Assembly: GCA_004322265.1 (NCBI GenBank) | Contig: SCSZ01000034.1 | Span: 1 to 46,399 of the forward strand | Origin: Patescibacteria group bacterium | Lineage (GTDB): Bacteria; Patescibacteriota; Saccharimonadia; Saccharimonadales; Saccharimonadaceae | Reading direction: 5' to 3' | Length of the DNA: 46,399 nt | Translations under genes and position numbers: made by a program | Part shown: piece by piece, positions 40,339 through 46,399 of the stretch | How positions within the stretch are numbered: position 1 is the stretch's first letter | Layout: each line of letters starts with the position of its first letter | The notes under the pieces: generated by a model | Told to the model about the DNA's origin: nothing | The model's input: only the letters and a program-made list of their open reading frames with translations | The model's database searches: none

Positions 40339-40429
40339 ATTACTCCTTTTTCTTAATTGTAGATCTTTTGTAGTTACAAGTCAATCTTTTTTATTGACAT
40401 GTAGTTCTACTGATGCACTACCGGAAAAA

Positions 40430-40550
40430 GCCATTTCGATCACCATTAGATTTGCTCTTAAAGATGTTGAATCGAGCAATAAATTGAGCGGAACTGTAGA
40501 GGCTGATGAGACCTATATCGGTGGCAAGAAACGTGGCATGGGAAGGCGAT
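40430..40550 (+). pseudogene. fragment of an IS1595-type transposase
   Basis: Translation FALKDVESSNKLSGTVEADETYIGGKKRG (in two parts) is the start of the ISXO2/IS1595 DDE domain with the first catalytic Asp in EADETYIGGK. It then breaks off into the P63C gene around 40545. No inverted terminal repeats were seen. A 121-bp relic only. Confidence 0.7.
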
Positions 40551-41315
40551 ATGTCTGCTGGCCGAGGGTCAGTGGTCGAAAAGGTTGCACCATTTCTTGC
40601 CTTAGACAACTTAAAACCCTTTATTACTAAAGAGTTAGAGTCTTCGACATATCCCGTCCTTTTTAAGCCAGTAAAGGGGAGTAGGGCCTGGGGTTATAAA
40701 GCAGAACTTCTTCCTCAAGTATGTGAGATTTATCTAAAGGCAAGAGACGCCGGAACTCTACTTGAATCACAGAAAAAGTTTGCAAAGGCATGTGATTTGT
40801 TGATGCGTGGTTTGGCGCACATCGGAATTATTGCCCTTGTTGATGAAGCAACCGGCTATCAATATGATCGAGCTAGAGATGAATTAAATAAAATTTTGCA
40901 GGCGTATATTTCGAAAGAATTGCTCCCTTGGACAAAACGCTTCCCGGATGAATTTTTTATGAATATATACCGCATAAGAGGATGGGAGTTTAAGCCTGGC
41001 AATCACAAAAGGCCACGACTAATCGGGAAACTTATAAATAAGCTTATTTATGAACCATTGCCACCTGGGGTATTAAATGAGCTGAGAAAACGTAATCCTC
41101 CCACAGAGAAAGGATACAGAAAATACCGTCACCATCAATTCCTTACCCGGGAAACAGGACATCCTCACCTTGATAAGCAAATTGTAGAGGTAATAACGCT
41201 TATGCGTGTTTCGGATGATCGTATTGTGTTCGAGCGGCTATTTCAAAAAGCATTTCCTAAGACAGGACAACAGTTAGCCTTAGAATATACAGAAAGCGAG
41301 GAGAAGAGCAATTAA
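40551..41315 (+). CDS. P63C-domain protein
   Basis: ATG 40551 gives 254 residues, but the frame continues upstream in the IS1595 fragment and the N-terminus may have been lost. It has VAPFLALDNLKPFI, LLPQVCEIYLKARDAG, LAHIGIIALVDEATGYQYDRA, and GHPHLDKQIVEVITLM, typical of the P63C family of phages and mobile elements. Function unknown; no catalytic motif is known to me. A fragment of another P63C gene is at 7955. Confidence 0.82.
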   Translation: MSAGRGSVVEKVAPFLALDNLKPFITKELESSTYPVLFKPVKGSRAWGYKAELLPQVCEIYLKARDAGTLLESQKKFAKACDLLMRGLAHIGIIALVDEATGYQYDRARDELNKILQAYISKELLPWTKRFPDEFFMNIYRIRGWEFKPGNHKRPRLIGKLINKLIYEPLPPGVLNELRKRNPPTEKGYRKYRHHQFLTRETGHPHLDKQIVEVITLMRVSDDRIVFERLFQKAFPKTGQQLALEYTESEEKSN

Positions 41316-41317
41316 TG

Positions 41318-41440
41318 CTATTTTGGCTTAGTTTTTGCTTTTCGCTTTTTGGCAGCCTTAGGCGTCAACGGTTCTTTAATCGCTGCCTCAAATACTTCGC
41401 GGGCTAACAAGATCGGATCGGTTGGCTTCTTTTTTGGCAT
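41318..41440 (-). CDS. 40-residue lysine-rich peptide
   Basis: On the minus strand, MPKKKPTDPILLAREVFEAAIKEP then TPKAAKKRKAKTKPK. Short basic proteins of this kind are found next to P63C genes in my memory, and this one ends three bases from the P63C stop (convergent). No good binding site. Function unknown. Confidence 0.45.
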   Translation of the reverse strand: MPKKKPTDPILLAREVFEAAIKEPLTPKAAKKRKAKTKPK

Positions 41441-41542
41441 GAAGGGATTATGCCATAGTCACCGCTTGAAGTCATCACTTCAATAATTCAAACTTGACCA
41501 GTACCGAAAATAATATTGCCAATATAATAAAAATGTGATAAT

Positions 41543-41917
41543 ATGTGGACACTTTACGATTACCTTGATAACAGGGGAAGGAATATTATCAAGGATTGGA
41601 TACAGGATTTAGAGAAAACAGAAAGGATGAAATTAAAAGCAAAACTTCTCACCCTAGAAAAAAGTGGACCCGATCTGTCTCCTGGCCTATTAGCAGGGAC
41701 GAAATTACCGCATATTGATAAAATCAAAGTCCATGGATCTGTACAGCCAAGATTATTGCTATGTAGGGGGCCAATTGACCTTCATCAAGAATTTACTCTC
41801 CTCTTAGGAGTAACTGAGCGCGATGGGAAGTTACCTAAAAATGCTGAGCAGACAGCAGAAGATCATAGGCAGGAAGTTTTAAGAGATCCTTCCTTGAGGA
41901 GGACAATACATGAGTGA
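41543..41917 (+). CDS. HigB/RelE-type toxin (Gp49-like)
   Basis: A 124-residue protein of the phage-derived Gp49-like type: NRGRNIIKDWIQDLEKTERMKLKAKLLTLEK, then GTKLPHIDKIKVHGSVQPRLLL. These toxins cleave mRNA at the ribosome. It overlaps the HTH antitoxin gene that follows, in the HigB-HigA order. No clear binding site is seen. AT-rich, unlike the phage core. Confidence 0.82.
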   Translation: MWTLYDYLDNRGRNIIKDWIQDLEKTERMKLKAKLLTLEKSGPDLSPGLLAGTKLPHIDKIKVHGSVQPRLLLCRGPIDLHQEFTLLLGVTERDGKLPKNAEQTAEDHRQEVLRDPSLRRTIHE

Positions 41918-42470
41918 AATAAACAAAGAACTTAAAGAAGAATTGCTTGCAGACAAAGAATCTAGACATGCCTACTTTAATGAGCTATTAAACATATTTA
42001 TTGCTACTCAGCTAAAAGTGCTTCGAGAGCAAAGAGAATTAACACAAGAGCAGTTGGCAAAAGATGCCAAGGGATTGAAAGGGTTTGGAAAAGAAGATAA
42101 AGAAATGAAACAGGAAAGAATATCAACAATGGAAAATGTTAATTATTCATCCTGGAGCATTAATACATTAAGAAAATTGGCATGGGCATTTGATTTAAGA
42201 TTAAAGGTGTCTTTTGAAGAATTCGGAACAGGATTAAGAGAGGCGCAATATTTCAGTCGAGAATTTCTAGAAAGGCGTTCAGTAAGAAATGATCCCTATT
42301 TTAAGCTACAAACTATTTCAGGTGAGGCAGATGGAAACAAAGCTATAATGAGAAGAAATGCAGCAGAAATTAACCATAAACTGCAAACAATTCTATCTTC
42401 TCAATCACATGAATTATTCATGATAACTGATCCTACATCGGCAACCCTATCGCGTGTCGTAAACCGATAA
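41910..42470 (+). CDS. HigA-type HTH antitoxin
   Basis: A 186-residue protein with an Xre-like HTH at residues about 30-95 (LKVLREQRELTQEQLAKDAKG, then ERISTMENVNYSSWSINTLRKLAWAF). The C-terminal half is unrelated to usual short antitoxins. It should neutralise the toxin and repress their operon. It starts within the end of the toxin gene (eight bases overlap). AT-rich. Confidence 0.8.
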   Translation: MSEINKELKEELLADKESRHAYFNELLNIFIATQLKVLREQRELTQEQLAKDAKGLKGFGKEDKEMKQERISTMENVNYSSWSINTLRKLAWAFDLRLKVSFEEFGTGLREAQYFSREFLERRSVRNDPYFKLQTISGEADGNKAIMRRNAAEINHKLQTILSSQSHELFMITDPTSATLSRVVNR

Positions 42471-42505
42471 CGCAAAATATAAGGCGATTATGCACTTGAC
42501 AAAAC

Positions 42506-42547
42506 TAAAAAAAGTGGGACAACAGTGGGACAAAACCGCTGAATTTT
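42506..42547. repeat. 42-bp direct repeat, right copy (possible attP arm site)
   Basis: Perfect match to 40089-40130, with two GTGGGACA words. It lies about 100 bp left of the tRNA-like attP core, as expected for an arm-type integrase binding site. Confidence 0.95.
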
Positions 42548-42644
42548 GACCTATTTTAACGGATCATGTAGTACTGCCAGCATCATACCCCTTTGATATT
42601 CCTCATAAGTGCTTGAATTCATAAATACATCAAAAGGCTTAAAA

Positions 42645-42693
42645 TTCCTTCACACGGAAGAGGCCGCTGGTTCGATCCCAGCATCGCCTACCA
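42645..42693 (+). other. attP core: 3' half of tRNA-Val(CAC)
   Basis: The sequence is the right half of a tRNA gene: anticodon arm TTCC-TTCACAC-GGAA with anticodon CAC (42651-42653), T-arm GCTGG-TTCGATC-CCAGC (42666-42682), acceptor 3' strand ATCGCCT (42683-42689), discriminator A and CCA. The 5' half (D-arm, acceptor 5' strand) is missing. Phages often integrate in tRNA genes and restore the 3' end. The integrase gene is adjacent. Confidence 0.82.
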
Positions 42694-42724
42694 AAATCAA
42701 TAGGTTATAAGATTCAATCTCTTG

Positions 42725-42752
42725 AAAGTGGGACAGTGGGACAAAATCGCTA
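42725..42752. repeat. third GTGGGACA repeat (possible attP arm site)
   Basis: AAAGTGGGACAGTGGGACAA, then AATCGCTAG, matches the 42-bp repeat except for the loss of two bases between the GTGGGACA words and some changes. It lies on the right of the attP core and runs into the stop codon of the integrase. Confidence 0.7.
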
Positions 42753-43718
42753 GAACCGGAGACGGTCAGCAGCTCTCTTTTTCGCCACATAAAGCACCTT
42801 TGTATATCGCTCGGTCATTCGGGTATCAGCATGGCCCAGCAGCTCGGAGACCATCTTGAGGTTCTCCCCTGCGGCGAGCAGGTAGGTTGCGAAGGAGTCC
42901 CGGAGCCGATGGAGCTTTCCTCCTTTGATTTCCGCCCGGCGACAGGCCCAGGAAAACAAGTCAGACACCGTGTCAGGATGGATCGGGAGGACATATTCAG
43001 AGGTGCGCGGGAGAAGATCTAAGACGGCTTTGACCTTTCTTGAAATCGGGATGATCTTTTCGGGCCCCTCCTTTGATTTCCGAACGATAAAATAGCCGTC
43101 TTTCACATCTTCCCATTTAAGGTGGTTTGCGATCTCCCCCCGGCGGCACCCTGTATAAAGATACAGTCTCCAGATCAGGCGCATGAATTTGGTGGACGTC
43201 CTCCAGATTTTGATGATCTCGCCCATCTCAAACGGCTTTGGCAGCTTCTTGTCGGTTTTCGGCCCCTTGACCCCTTTAAGCGGAGAGACAGCCAGGTCCC
43301 CGTCCATGACCGCCTCATTGAAGAAATTCCGGATTGTGTTGAGGTATCTCTTGACGGAGGTGGGGGCCAGGCCGTCGCTGATGGCGGCGATAAATTGCTT
43401 GATCCCCTTCTGATTGATCTCGTTCGCCCGGCAATCTTCCCCGAAATGCTTCTTGAGAAGGGAGAGGGCGCGGACATCGACCTGGTAGGTGTCATGGCTT
43501 TTATTTGATTTTGAATAGACTAGATAACCCGAGACGAGTTCCCCAAGCAAGGCCGTCGGCTTTCCCTTTTTCGAGGCGACGCCGTGTTTCTTGAGGTATT
43601 CAACGGCCTTTTTCTTGGCTTCTTCCCGGTCGGTCTGGCCGGTGGAGAGCTTGCCAAGGCCGTATTCCCGAAGGTCGGCATACCAATAGGGGGATTCAGG
43701 CCGGTGGCGAAGCTTCAT
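42750..43718 (-). CDS. int: tyrosine integrase
   Basis: A 322-residue site-specific recombinase. Catalytic residues: Arg192 (YTGCRRGE), Lys near 214-216, His270 and Arg273 (LHRLRDSF), His296 (LLGHAD) and Tyr305 (TERYTKV). Residues 55-145 are a SAM-like core-binding domain; the N-terminus is an arm-binding domain. Neighbouring attP overlaps tRNA-Val. Its ATG overlaps the stop of the outer-membrane gene, so both are expected on one leftward mRNA. Confidence 0.93.
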   Translation of the reverse strand: MKLRHRPESPYWYADLREYGLGKLSTGQTDREEAKKKAVEYLKKHGVASKKGKPTALLGELVSGYLVYSKSNKSHDTYQVDVRALSLLKKHFGEDCRANEINQKGIKQFIAAISDGLAPTSVKRYLNTIRNFFNEAVMDGDLAVSPLKGVKGPKTDKKLPKPFEMGEIIKIWRTSTKFMRLIWRLYLYTGCRRGEIANHLKWEDVKDGYFIVRKSKEGPEKIIPISRKVKAVLDLLPRTSEYVLPIHPDTVSDLFSWACRRAEIKGGKLHRLRDSFATYLLAAGENLKMVSELLGHADTRMTERYTKVLYVAKKRAADRLRF

Positions 43719-44089
43719 TATTTATTGAAATAATATCTTGCGCCGATGCGGATTGAAAACCCACCCGCCTCTACCTTCGCCCCAAGTAATGAGGCTGTTT
43801 CAGTGGCAGTATCTTCGGCCCCGATAAATGAAATTCCACCTAAGATTGTCCAGGATTCTGAAACTGGAATACGCGCATCGATAGTGAGGTCTGTTGCCTC
43901 AGAAGCGATATTTTGGCTTGTAGAAAACCCTGAATCCGTTGCGGTCAGGTCTCCATCGAAGCCGGTGTAACCAAGAGAAATTCCGATACTTGGATAATGG
44001 TCTGGATTTTTGTCAAATTCACCAGCAAAAACTAAACCTGAAAATCCCACAACAAACAGTGCAACCAAAACAAGAATCATCTTATTCAT
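43718..44089 (-). CDS. outer-membrane beta-barrel protein
   Basis: A 123-residue protein with GGGGGAGGA before the ATG on the minus strand. Residues 1-22 (MNKMILVLVALF-VVGFSGLVFA) are a signal peptide. The mature part has alternating strands ending in GGFSIRIGARYYFNK, with C-terminal aromatic residues as in outer-membrane barrels. Barrels of this size resemble Ail/Lom-type lysogenic conversion proteins. It overlaps the integrase start. Confidence 0.8.
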   Translation of the reverse strand: MNKMILVLVALFVVGFSGLVFAGEFDKNPDHYPSIGISLGYTGFDGDLTATDSGFSTSQNIASEATDLTIDARIPVSESWTILGGISFIGAEDTATETASLLGAKVEAGGFSIRIGARYYFNK

Positions 44090-44091
44090 GC

Positions 44092-44265
44092 TTATCCTCC
44101 CCCTTTTTTAAATTTTGGATCTCTCAACCGTGCCCCGTCTAAAATCTTTTTCATCTCCTTAATTTTAACATCCCGCATTCTCATCTTATCCAAAATCTCG
44201 TCGATCTCCCGCAGGTAAAACAATAAAAGCTGAAAGTCCTCCTCCCCGATGGCCCACTCCCGCAT
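44092..44265 (-). CDS. 57-residue helical protein
   Basis: ATG overlaps the stop of the RHH gene (TGATG). The product (DFQLLLFYLREIDEILDKMRMRD, then IKEMKKILDGARLRDP) is a charged coiled coil. The binding site of the barrel gene lies in its end. It may be a partner of the RHH regulator. Function unknown. Confidence 0.62.
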   Translation of the reverse strand: MREWAIGEEDFQLLLFYLREIDEILDKMRMRDVKIKEMKKILDGARLRDPKFKKGGG

Positions 44266-44561
44266 CAACTATACCTCTTTAGTATTTCGGTTGCATTGAT
44301 ATGCGCCTTCTTCAATGCTCTCTTAACGGCTTCTTCCGTTATCTTGTCCGCGCCTCTATTCTCAAACTCCGTAAAGATTTCAAGCCACGCCTTCTGGCGC
44401 GATGACAATTCTCTTGGATTCTCCATGTACCGCAGACACATCTCTTCAATCATATTCGACTTGCTCCGATGCTCCCTCGCGGCGCATTCAATAATTTTCT
44501 TAAAAAAACTTTCTGTGACTTTTAAATTTAGCCTTTTATTTCTTTTTTCTTTGATTTCCAT
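44265..44561 (-). CDS. ribbon-helix-helix regulator (leftward)
   Basis: A 98-residue protein. RHH pattern near residues 10-45 (RLNLKVTESFFKKIIECAAREHRSKSNMIEEM), then helices. It heads the leftward operon with integrase and is divergent from another RHH gene, so it is a good candidate for the lysogeny repressor. The binding site is weak and the likely start of transcription is close to the ATG. Confidence 0.75.
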   Translation of the reverse strand: MEIKEKRNKRLNLKVTESFFKKIIECAAREHRSKSNMIEEMCLRYMENPRELSSRQKAWLEIFTEFENRGADKITEEAVKRALKKAHINATEILKRYS

Positions 44562-44610
44562 AGCCGAAACAATACCTTACATAAAATATAGGTACAAGCA
44601 AAAAAAGGGC

Positions 44611-44638
44611 TTGACAAATATAGAAAGGTATGTAAAAT
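44611..44638 (+). promoter_or_regulatory. early rightward promoter
   Basis: TTGACA (44611-44616), 16-base spacer, TAAAAT (44633-44638). The -35 is perfect and the -10 has five of six bases. Transcription would start at about 44645. That is after ATG 44640, so the RHH gene may begin at GTG 44646 or ATG 44655 with almost no leader. Related words (TACCTTACATA, TATAGGTA, AGGTATGTAA) around it may be operators. Confidence 0.65.
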
Positions 44639-44639
44639 T

Positions 44640-44822
44640 ATGCCAGTGAAGAAAATGAAGACTGAAAAAAGAAAACGAGTGTTCGTACAAGCGAAGGTGA
44701 GCGACCAGGAAAAAGCAGCGTTGGATAAGATCGCAGAAAAGGAAAACCGATCTATGTCCAACCTGATCCGACTGGCGCTGCTTCAGTTGCTGGAAGAGTA
44801 CGAACAAAAGAAAACGGCTTAA
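44640..44822 (+). CDS. ribbon-helix-helix regulator (rightward)
   Basis: 60 residues from ATG 44640, or 55 from ATG 44655, which fits the promoter better. RHH pattern: RVFVQAKVSDQEKAALDKIAEKENRSMSNLIRLALLQLLEEY (two segments). It is the first gene of the early operon and faces another RHH gene, a layout like cI/cro with other folds. The N-terminal basic residues could contact DNA. Confidence 0.78.
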   Translation: MPVKKMKTEKRKRVFVQAKVSDQEKAALDKIAEKENRSMSNLIRLALLQLLEEYEQKKTA

Positions 44823-44927
44823 CGCCGTCCTCCCCCTTGCCGCTCGGTAGCTCCGACGCGGGACAAACAGGTCCTGGCCTGTGGGGGAGGATCCTCCAGG
44901 AGAAAAACCAACCAGGAGGTTTTAGAA
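44823..44927 (+). promoter_or_regulatory. structured leader with alternative pairings
   Basis: CCTCCCCC (44829-44836) can pair with GGGGGAGG (44883-44890), enclosing ACAGG/CCTGT (44867-44882). Next, CCTCC (44893-44897) can pair with GGAGG of the binding site (44915-44919) of the 44928 gene. If the first stem forms, the CCTCC is free to hide the binding site. This looks like a translational control leader, but is only inferred from pairing. Confidence 0.5.
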
Positions 44928-45215
44928 ATGTTGAAAGACATTTTAGACAAACGCCCCGAAACAGAATCATCGGCAACCCTGCCAGTTAAAGGATATACAG
45001 AAGACCGGGCGAATATGGACGATGTTGCGGAACTGATCGACCTGAAATCCCCTGGGGCCTCCGTCCGAGTGTCCATGCGTGTCCTCAAACAAATCATCAT
45101 CGCTGTCCGTAAAGATCCCATCCTAAGAGAATTTTTTTTCCGTGTCACGGTTAACTCGGTGATACCGGACAGGATTTTGGTATCACCAGAGGGGAAAAAG
45201 GAGAAGCTGGCATGA
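44928..45215 (+). CDS. early protein of unknown function
   Basis: A 95-residue protein with CCAGGAGG before the ATG. Contains DDVAELIDLKSPGASVRVSMRVLKQIIIAVRKDP. Small early phage gene, unrecognised. The end overlaps the next start. Confidence 0.7.
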   Translation: MLKDILDKRPETESSATLPVKGYTEDRANMDDVAELIDLKSPGASVRVSMRVLKQIIIAVRKDPILREFFFRVTVNSVIPDRILVSPEGKKEKLA

Positions 45216-45676
45216 AGAAAATCCCACTCACGCAAGGCAAATTTGCGCTGGTTGACGATGAGGATGCGGATCTGGTGGAAGGATATAAATGGACCGCAAA
45301 GAAGGACGGAAACAGGTTTTATGCGTACAGACGTGTCGGCCCCCGCAAAACCCTCTACATGCATCGGCTTCTCCTCGGCCTCACTGACCCGAAAGTCGAT
45401 ACCGACCACCGGGATGGGGACGGCCTCAATAACCGGCGGGAGAATCTGAGGGCATGCACTCGCTCCGAGAACATGAGAAACACTGGGAAGCGAGTCACAA
45501 ATACCAGCGGCTATAAGGGTGTCTGTTGGGATAAAGGAAAGGAGAAGTGGCGAGCAGCAATCAGGCTCGACGGTAAAAGAATTTTTCTCGGCTATTTCGC
45601 CGATCCGATTGAAGCCGCTCAGACTTACGAGCTGGAAGTAGAGCAGTTTAATTCAACGGAGTCATATCCAAGATGA
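45212..45676 (+). CDS. HNH homing endonuclease with AP2 domain
   Basis: A 154-residue protein. Start KIPLTQGKFALVDDEDADLVEGYKW and YMHRLLLG with VDTDHRDGDGLNNRRENLR give the HNH nuclease; residues 100-150 (SGYKGVCWDKGKEKWRAAIRLDGKRIFLGYF, in two parts) are an AP2 DNA-binding domain. Homing endonucleases of this type spread between phages. It is free-standing in the early operon. Confidence 0.9.
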   Translation: MKKIPLTQGKFALVDDEDADLVEGYKWTAKKDGNRFYAYRRVGPRKTLYMHRLLLGLTDPKVDTDHRDGDGLNNRRENLRACTRSENMRNTGKRVTNTSGYKGVCWDKGKEKWRAAIRLDGKRIFLGYFADPIEAAQTYELEVEQFNSTESYPR

Positions 45677-45921
45677 AAGTATCCGTTATGACGACTCGTG
45701 AAGTGGCCATTTCATCTGGCCTGACAGACCCGAAGGAAATTAGAAAAAAGATGAAGAGCCTTTGGGCGTATGCGAAAAAAATCGAGGCGGGGAAGGTCAA
45801 ACCGAAGTCCTTTACTATAGAGCGCAACGGATCTGATCTAATCTGGATCTTCCGCGACCCCGTTGAGCCTGAGGGAAAAGCCGGGAAATCGAACCGGCCG
45901 CGATTGATGGATGCGGTCTAA
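45673..45921 (+). CDS. unknown 82-residue early protein
   Basis: The ATG overlaps the preceding TGA. Sequence MTTREVAISSGLTDPKEIRKKMKSLWAYAKKI could contain an HTH-like helix pair; the rest is basic. It may be an early DNA-binding protein. Not recognised. Confidence 0.65.
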   Translation: MKVSVMTTREVAISSGLTDPKEIRKKMKSLWAYAKKIEAGKVKPKSFTIERNGSDLIWIFRDPVEPEGKAGKSNRPRLMDAV

Positions 45922-45935
45922 TCTGGAGGCATGAA

Positions 45936-46399
45936 ATGACACAGGCGGAGATAACTCGGGTGAAAGAGTCTGGGGAGTGGATGGTGAGGTTCGACGCGGC
46001 CGGTGCAGCGTACGGCGGTTTTCAGTGGCCTGCGATTGGGGAGTGGGCAGAGGCGGCGGACTGGAATCCTGCGCCGTTCTACGGAGGCGGATTGCACGGG
46101 CAGGGTCCCGGCGGGTACGGATACGCGCAATGCGGTGCCAGGATGGTTCTTTGCGAGACCGAGGGGGCGCGGGTAGTCCTTGCAGGTAACAAGATCAAGG
46201 TCCGTCGCGCCCGGATTGTGGCGGTCGATGCGGAGGCGTGGGAGGCGCTGATGGAACTGTGCGGCGGAGCCTGGCCCGGCTCTTTCGATCTGGGCGGATA
46301 TACCCATCCGTTGCCTGCGGGCCTGACCCACGTCGGGGGCTCTCTCTCTCTGGGCGGGTACGCTCATCCGTTGCCTGCGGGCCTGACCCACGTCGGGGG
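45936..46399 (+). CDS. 20-residue tandem-repeat protein, 5' part
   Basis: ATG 45936 with CTGGAGG upstream; open to the last base. The first 118 residues are unique, with Trp-rich VRFDAAGAAYGGFQWPAIGEW and GGGLHGQGPGGYGYAQCGA. Then the repeat begins: GGYTHPLPAGLTHVGGSLSL, repeated as GGYAHPLPAGLTHVGG. Bases 1-109 continue the same repeat to a stop, so the gene probably crosses the ends of the window. Repeat number unknown. Function unknown. Confidence 0.8.
   Translation, partial: MTQAEITRVKESGEWMVRFDAAGAAYGGFQWPAIGEWAEAADWNPAPFYGGGLHGQGPGGYGYAQCGARMVLCETEGARVVLAGNKIKVRRARIVAVDAEAWEALMELCGGAWPGSFDLGGYTHPLPAGLTHVGGSLSLGGYAHPLPAGLTHVG

Overview
The window reads as an essentially complete genome of a temperate, short-tailed (P22-like podovirus) bacteriophage, about 46.4 kb, circular or circularly permuted. 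Both ends lie inside the same tandem-repeat gene: the first 90 bases repeat bases 46298-46387 with one mismatch, so the assembly was cut in a repeat array. A signal-peptide outer-membrane barrel gene next to the integrase points to a Gram-negative host; the tRNA-Val(CAC) half-site shows where the phage integrates. The host lineage cannot be named from the sequence.

Layout. (1) 44640-46399 joined through the origin to 1-7776: rightward early operon. It starts at a divergent pair of ribbon-helix-helix regulators, then carries an HNH/AP2 endonuclease, a run of small genes, four genes coding for internally repeated proteins, two arrays of the pentamer NNGGC, an ERF single-strand annealing protein, a Gp157-like protein, a VRR-NUC nuclease and a probable replication initiator. 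(2) 7777-9465: degraded insertion, with an 85-bp perfect direct repeat around a membrane/coiled-coil gene and a P63C fragment, ending in the 3' part of an IS1182-like transposase. (3) 9466-11140: two leftward genes of unknown function, divergent from an apparently leaderless HTH gene at 11414. (4) 11903-12375: non-coding, hairpin-rich leader of the late operon.

(5) 12376-39827: virion and lysis genes, all rightward: terminase, portal, a phage GroES, scaffold, decoration protein, major capsid protein, a Fe/2OG oxygenase, many small virion and zinc-ribbon proteins, LamG and fibre proteins, head-tail adaptor, tailspike, P22 gp10-like hub, ejection proteins, a probable holin, a DUF5675 protein and a staphylococcal-nuclease homologue. 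The spacers around the capsid genes hold tandem stem-loops. (6) 40089-42547: AT-rich cargo island between two identical 42-bp repeats, with an RHH protein, an IS1595 fragment fused to a P63C gene, and a HigB/HigA toxin-antitoxin pair. (7) 42506-44561: attP (3' half of tRNA-Val(CAC)) with flanking repeats that look like integrase arm sites, then a leftward operon with an RHH repressor, a small gene, an outer-membrane barrel and the tyrosine integrase.

How it works together (inference): the RHH pair at 44265/44640 probably sets lysis or lysogeny; the leftward operon would maintain lysogeny, alter the host surface and integrate; the rightward early operon replicates and recombines; the 12-39 kb block packages DNA, builds the particle and lyses the cell. 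No reverse transcriptase, CRISPR array or intact tRNA gene was seen. All family assignments are from reading the translated sequence, without database searches.
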